From Mansonella perstans (lineage: Eukaryota; Nematoda; Chromadorea; Rhabditida; Onchocercidae): 64,000 nucleotides of DNA. The stretch is taken from assembly GCA_037074765.1 (NCBI GenBank), contig JBAMDO010000112.1, positions 112,904-176,903 on the forward strand, read 5' to 3'. The translations under genes and the position numbers were made by a program. The first letter of the stretch is position 1; each line of letters opens with the position of its first letter. The notes below the pieces were generated by a model that was not told where the DNA came from, did no database searches, and saw only the letters and a list, made by a program, of their open reading frames with translations. Of the stretch, positions 59,501-64,000 are shown in pieces.

Positions 59501-61017
59501 TTAACATATGGGATAAATAGAACATCCAGAAAACAACTTAATTTCGGAACGATCTGCACTTGGTCACTATGAAATAATGTCAGTTAAATGCACTTGCTAT
59601 TGTTCCTCTTCATCGGACATCTTGCTTTATTCTATCTGTAGTAACGAAGGGCAGCGTCAAGCAGACTAAAACTACGGCTGGTTTCGTTACGCAACTAGTG
59701 TAAGATATATGAAAAGTAAAAGCCGGGAACATTTCGTTACCTGCATTGAAACTGTTGATTCCGATCTTAGTCCAGAGTTTTTCGCCTATTTTTTCCCACT
59801 TTCTGTTAATTAACTTAGGATCGATTAATCAAGCGAATGGATTTCTCAAGAAAATTTATTAATGAATCATGATGCCAAAAATAGTCTCGGAACTATGCAT
59901 GACAGAATCAAAGGTAAATAAGCATCTGGATACATTTTTCGAAGGAATTAAAGAATCAAATTCAAATTAGAACTATGATTTTCGATGCTATCTTCAAAAA
60001 GCACTAAACGACAGCATTTCAAAGCTAACCCAGTCAAATGAATTTGAAACTCCGATTTTTGTGCTTGGCTATAGCGACAGCAAGAAAGAAATAGAGTTGT
60101 GCAGAGCCTTCCATCATTAATTTTCAGGCACTGCATATGTTTTAAATATGGATTTCAAAAAATCGAAAAATTTTTTTTTTGCAAAATTTCTTTTCAATGG
60201 ATGTACGATGATACAGCAGCAGTAGCAGCAGCAGCCGAAAAAAAAAATTCGTTTGGAAGTAATTAATATCGGTATAAACAATGGATGCTATTTAATAATT
60301 TCATACAATATTAATACAGAGATTTATGAATGGGATTTAATTTACAAATTCCATTGCAAAGAGAAGAAAATAGAAAAAGACTCACTCCAATTAAATTAAG
60401 TACCACGTGCTAAATCTACATCGTACAGTTTGCCACAGAACAATTGTGTTTTAATTTGCTAATTGAAAATTTTTTTACCACCGATTTTTGATTGTTGCCA
60501 TTTCTTTAGTTCCTTTAGACCTAGTCAGATTTCTTGCCTTTCGATGATGCTATGAAGGACAGGAAATCTTTGATTTGGAACGAAGAACTTCTTCCTTTAA
60601 TTATACAGCCTTTAAATCTACCCATTTCTATCCGCAGAAATAGAGATAAACCACAATCGTTTATACATCAAAAACTGGTGCTGAATTTTATTAAACTAAA
60701 GTTTTTTTCGTTTTTTTCTTTTTGTGAACATACTACCATTCCAGTTGCAGGATCTAATGTACGAGAATGCTCCAGTGCAAAAAATCGAAACTACTGCATC
60801 ATATATGAACAGAAATATGAATTTCAAATTAAATAAGAAAGGTAACCATTCTACCCAAATACGCAAGGCTTAGCCCACAGTAAACAACTGCACAGAACAG
60901 TAAGTGAGCAGTTTCGATGGATCGGGGAATAATCTAGATCGCTATAAGTCACATAAACCAATATATGCAGAAAACAGATCAAAATAATCTCCAGTTAGTG
61001 AACAAACAGCTTTCGAT
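56592..61017. other. Intergenic, AT-rich
   Basis: No well-supported gene. One possible minus-strand exon is given at 59109-59390. Minor repeats are a doubled AATTTGAGTGTGCGAAG near 57582-57622 and an imperfect CAG/AGC run at 60215-60235. Confidence 0.45.
59109..59390 (-). CDS. Possible terminal exon, unrecognised
   Basis: The minus strand is open for 93 codons and ends in a TAA at 59109; the later part (RGSNIDSHDNSHHCTSVQIQ, HSISEI end) has protein-like rather than AT-driven composition. A CCATCAG acceptor lies inside the frame. No upstream exon or family was recognised. Confidence 0.28.
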   Translation of the reverse strand: MLVTKGTISLVLLFRKPVRGSNIDSHDNSHHCTSVQIQDHRIYQTSSPTVSNAYRTHVDSVDLISYVRESCYSTKKGGIPSFEPFHLHSISEI

Positions 61018-62331
61018 ATGGCTCAAAACATACCACAGTCAAGTTTTATGAATATTGCGAACCGGGATTATTCAGCAAAAAATTTTATAGCATCGTTTTC
61101 AATGAAGCCTGCTGGGGTGGGACAAAATAAACTTACTCGCTTTGTTAACGATGAAAATGGTACCATGAGAACTCAAGCAGATCGGACTACGCGAACATAC
61201 AGCTTTAACTATGAATTATCATTATATTGCTGATGAGCTAAATTGCGATGCTTAAATCCCGATTATGAAACTGACTATTTGCGAAATTAGCATTAAAAAA
61301 ATAATCGCGAATCAGAAAATGAGGAACGAAGTACAGAGGTTGTTTCGAATGCTATCCAAAGTGTCAGAAGTTTAAATGCTTGGCGGTTTTTCAACAGCGT
61401 GCGCAGCAAACGCATCTGATTCTGAATGTCGGTGATTCAGAAAACGATCTAAGAGGTAGATCAAAATTGCGAGAAATAAATTAACAAAATTTCGAAGTTA
61501 TAGATTTATTACTCCCGAAAAAGCCGGAAATAGTCCCCGTAAAATCAGTAAAAAAACGTAAAGCAAAGAAGCACAAGAACGTGTCTTGAAAATCATATCA
61601 GTAAACCGCACCACTGTTGGACATATTTCGATGTGAAGATAAGGCTTGAAAAAAAAAGGGGACAGGAAGTGAAAAAACGACAGACTCTAATGTAATAAGA
61701 AACTCAGTGAAAAGCTGTAATAAAAGATGGCAAATGGTTGACGATGAAACGGAAGACGTCAAGAATAAAAATCAAGCTTACACAAGCGCAAAATCAAGTG
61801 ATAGAAATTTTTTCAGTCAAAATGTAAGATTAAATGAAGGCCAAAAAAGTGGAAGTAGAAACAACACTCAAACAGTTGACATCAACTTCAAATCAAGAAA
61901 CAGAAGTTAAGCAAGATATTCTAGATCTGGATAAAACAAGAAGCATTCCGAATTTGCAATACTAACAAAGAAATCTGTAAAGAAATTGAAAGCATCAGAA
62001 GAAAGCGCTAGTTTATTTTAGTATCACATATGAAAAAAGTAACACCAAGTAGAACGAGAAAAACTTCTACTAGTAATAAACAAGCAACTGCTTTCAAAAA
62101 TTTATGTCTACAGTCAAAATCACTTCGGTCAGAAACAAACAATGACGATGTCAGTGAGTTCACACAAAATAAAGATCACCAAACTAATAATAGTTAAATA
62201 GACGACAGATAATCAGCATGAAGAATTGTTGAAAGCAAATAACCCATCAGTACTAGGAAAAAAAAAGTATATTGAACTGAAGAAATCTCAAAAAGCGCTG
62301 CAGAATTATATCACAGCAACATCAAAGTATT
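61018..62331 (+). pseudogene. Decayed Lys/Ser/Asn-rich coding relic cut by an LTR insertion
   Basis: Two open frames (61018-61233 and 61707-61910) and several shorter ones in different frames keep a strongly hydrophilic Lys/Ser/Asn/Gln composition (for example KNKNQAYTSAKSSDRNFFSQ and LCLQSKSLRSETNNDDVSE), as expected of a frameshifted low-complexity gene. There are many stops and no intact reading. The relic ends exactly where the LTR begins at 62332. It may instead be AT-rich noncoding DNA that happens to look coding. Confidence 0.35.
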
Positions 62332-62852
62332 TGTCGGGAAATTTTTTGTTGCGCAACCGTTGGTGAGTGGAGTGCGTTCAATTGAATGTAGGAACACCTC
62401 GAAGTTTGGATGACTGAACCCTTTTATTAGAGCGAAGAGTGAGTTGAATGATAAATAATAGAAACAGCGTGAGCGAAGCTTGGAGAACTTGCTTAGCACG
62501 AATCTTGGAATCAAGATTGGAATGAAGATTGTGAGTTTGGTACAGTTTATATAGTCTAGAAGAAGAGGCGGATCTAGTCATTTGATGGACAGAAATACTT
62601 TGATATAGTCCGACTAATAACTTAATAGACCAGATCATGGTGTGCTACGATGAGAAATAGTAAGGAGAAGACACGGGATCTAGCAATTAAAGGTGCTTAA
62701 GGTAAAATAAATTATAGATAATCCCATAAAGTTTAGAACAGATATAATTATAGTATGTGAGAATAATTATAGTATGCGAAAAAATATTCAAAAGTAACTT
62801 CACGGAATATATTCCTTATGATTTTATTTTAAATTTCGCGACTTTCGCGACA
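62332..62852 (-). mobile_element. LTR (521 bp), 3' LTR of an env-bearing LTR retroelement
   Basis: Read on the minus strand it starts TGTCGCGAAAGTCGCGAAA and ends TTTCCCGACA, i.e. TG...CA with a TGTCG/CGACA terminal inverted repeat. A CTATATAAACTGT box lies at about 62542-62554, ~300 bases into the LTR, and CTAATAAAAGGG further down could be its poly(A) signal. The env-like frame ends 24 bases inside this LTR. The start and TATA region are shared with the diverged LTR fragment at 33038. The 5' LTR and the target duplication on the other side lie beyond the window. Confidence 0.85.
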
Positions 62853-64000
62853 TTCCGGAGAGGGGGGAATTGCTGGGTTTGATGAATGTATAACTGGATT
62901 ATATGATAAAGGAATGTAATTATTATAGGGATTTTTACTGTCGTGTTCATTTAGGGGAACTTGGACTATTCTCATAGGAATGTATTCCGTGGGCTTTGTA
63001 AATTTGATACATAGAAAATGAAAGATAAAGTTAATTAATTTAAATTTCAATTCTACTACAATTATCAAGAATAGAAATATAAGACTACATATACCGATAG
63101 CAATGAATTTCCAGTGAGCTATTATAAGTGTTAATTCTTCTTCTATGGTTTTTGTCGTTTTCTCGAATTGTATCGTTATCTGTTCGATTAGTTCTTCTCC
63201 TTGTTGTTCTACTTCGGTCCAAAGTAACTTTGACTTCGGTAGATTGGTCCTCAAGTTGATGATTTCGTGTTTCTGTGCCAATATTTCTAACTCCGCGTCG
63301 ATTCTTTCGACTTCAAATTTGCTGACGATCCCTGCTTTGAATTCGACCCTTTTCCATTTGGAGTTATTAATATTACAGGGTGCTACATATAATCTGTCAT
63401 TAACCCTGTTAGCTATAATATCACTTCTTTGGAGTAATAATTTAGCTGCTAAGGTCGGGTCACTGGTTGATAGCCATTCTATTAGGAGCAATAAATTATT
63501 TCTATTTTCACAACTTCGTCGTTGTGTCTCGATTAATTGTTGTCTAAGTTGTAAGTTTGTAATATCAAAAATATACTGAAACTTAATATTTTCAGGATCA
63601 AATTTACTTGTTTTGATTTCCTCCTCCCTGCTTAGTTCCTTCATGATGAGCTGATTCTTGGAATCCGAATTCACCGTACTTGTTGATTGCCCTTGATCGA
63701 CTCCTTCATCGATGATTATGTCTCCGTTCATAAGATGAGGTTTAGAAAACTTACAAGTTGTATCTTGTAGCTTCTCGTTCCTCTCGAAGGTGAGTGACGT
63801 TTGCAGATCCTCTATCATTACGTGATTTTCATATATTTGGGCGTTGTATCTCCAATTCTTTGTAGAGGCATTTATTTGTTGCCTGTGTGTTGTCCCATAT
63901 TATGATACTGGTCTGCAACACGCACTTACCACTTTGTGTTGGGCAGTGGTTTGTGTCATCGAGATCTGATAGTAGTCCTTTACCGTCGTAAAGGAGGAGC
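62829..64000 (-). mobile_element. Env-like transmembrane polypeptide of an LTR retroelement, 5' part outside window and frameshifted
   Basis: A minus-strand frame of 329 codons (62829-63818 and open somewhat further upstream). Features in order: a polar N-terminal part, a helical region with a C-E-N-R-N segment, the block DPTLAAKLLLQRSDI...DRLYV.PC, a long heptad-like helical stretch (~175-230), one strong transmembrane segment (~235-257), and a cytoplasmic tail rich in Pro/Asn. Sequence further upstream (63870-64000) is also coding-like (GKCVLQTSIIIWDNTQA) but in another frame, so an indel near 63880 separates them. The layout fits the C-terminal half of a class I-type viral surface glycoprotein captured by an LTR element. 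The family (possibly the chuvirus-like env of BEL/Pao elements) is inference. Described as a relic only. Confidence 0.6.

Noticed and set aside
62311..62638. Two minus-strand ORFs of 67 and 86 codons
   Set aside because: They fall inside the LTR (62332-62852) and reflect noncoding LTR sequence.
63145..63579. Plus-strand 144-codon ORF near the right end
   Set aside because: Antisense to the longer env-like frame, which has a transmembrane segment and LTR context; the plus frame is a shadow.

Overview
The window is nuclear DNA from a nematode, most likely a filarial (Onchocercid) worm. The genes are split by many short to medium introns with GTAAGT-like donors and TTTTCAG/TTTNAG acceptors, intergenic DNA is very AT-rich, and the coding families have animal orthologues. 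It also carries a decayed Wolbachia-type aminotransferase fragment and BEL/Pao-type LTR retroelement pieces. The species cannot be fixed from sequence alone. All exon models below were built by hand from reading frame, splice-site and phase agreement.

Layout, left to right. 1-7126 (+): the last ~1,000 codons of a ZSWIM8/EBAX-1 orthologue, the substrate receptor of a Cullin-RING ligase. 8922-12537 (+): a complete patatin-like phospholipase of the PNPLA8 (iPLA2-gamma) type. 14232-20367 (-): a complete PCTAIRE kinase (CDK16/17/18 family) with a long first-intron/5' region and several candidate alternative first coding exons. 20368-28849: a gene desert with a 29-bp minisatellite, a LINE relic lacking its RT core, and an ATT/19-bp repeat array. 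28850-31016 (+): a complete WBP11 orthologue (splicing factor), with a hairpin in intron 1. 33038-34567: a rearranged BEL/Pao relic in which two nearly identical RT fragments lie head to head. 39244-40258 (-) and 55793-56591 (-): two paralogous Tyr/Arg/Trp-rich genes of unknown function with matching exon phases. 41575-41850 (+): a dead fragment of bacterial aspartate aminotransferase (probable nuclear Wolbachia transfer). 46335-49184 (+): a complete NADAR-domain protein with a long Ser/Cys/Asn-rich N-terminus and one apparent GC-AG intron. 62332-64000 (-): the 3' end of an LTR retroelement, namely a 521-bp LTR and a transmembrane env-like reading frame that runs into the LTR.

The host genes do not form an obvious pathway. 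They are single eukaryotic transcription units involved in ubiquitin-ligase targeting, lipid hydrolysis, kinase signalling, splicing and NAD/ADP-ribose chemistry. ZSWIM8 and PNPLA8 are tandem, with 1.8 kb between them; PNPLA8 and the CDK converge. The accessory material (LINE, BEL/Pao, LTR-env, bacterial insert, repeats) sits in the large intergenic stretches. The items most worth follow-up are the NADAR gene, the Tyr-rich paralogue pair, the RT foldback, the intronic hairpin and the LTR-env unit.
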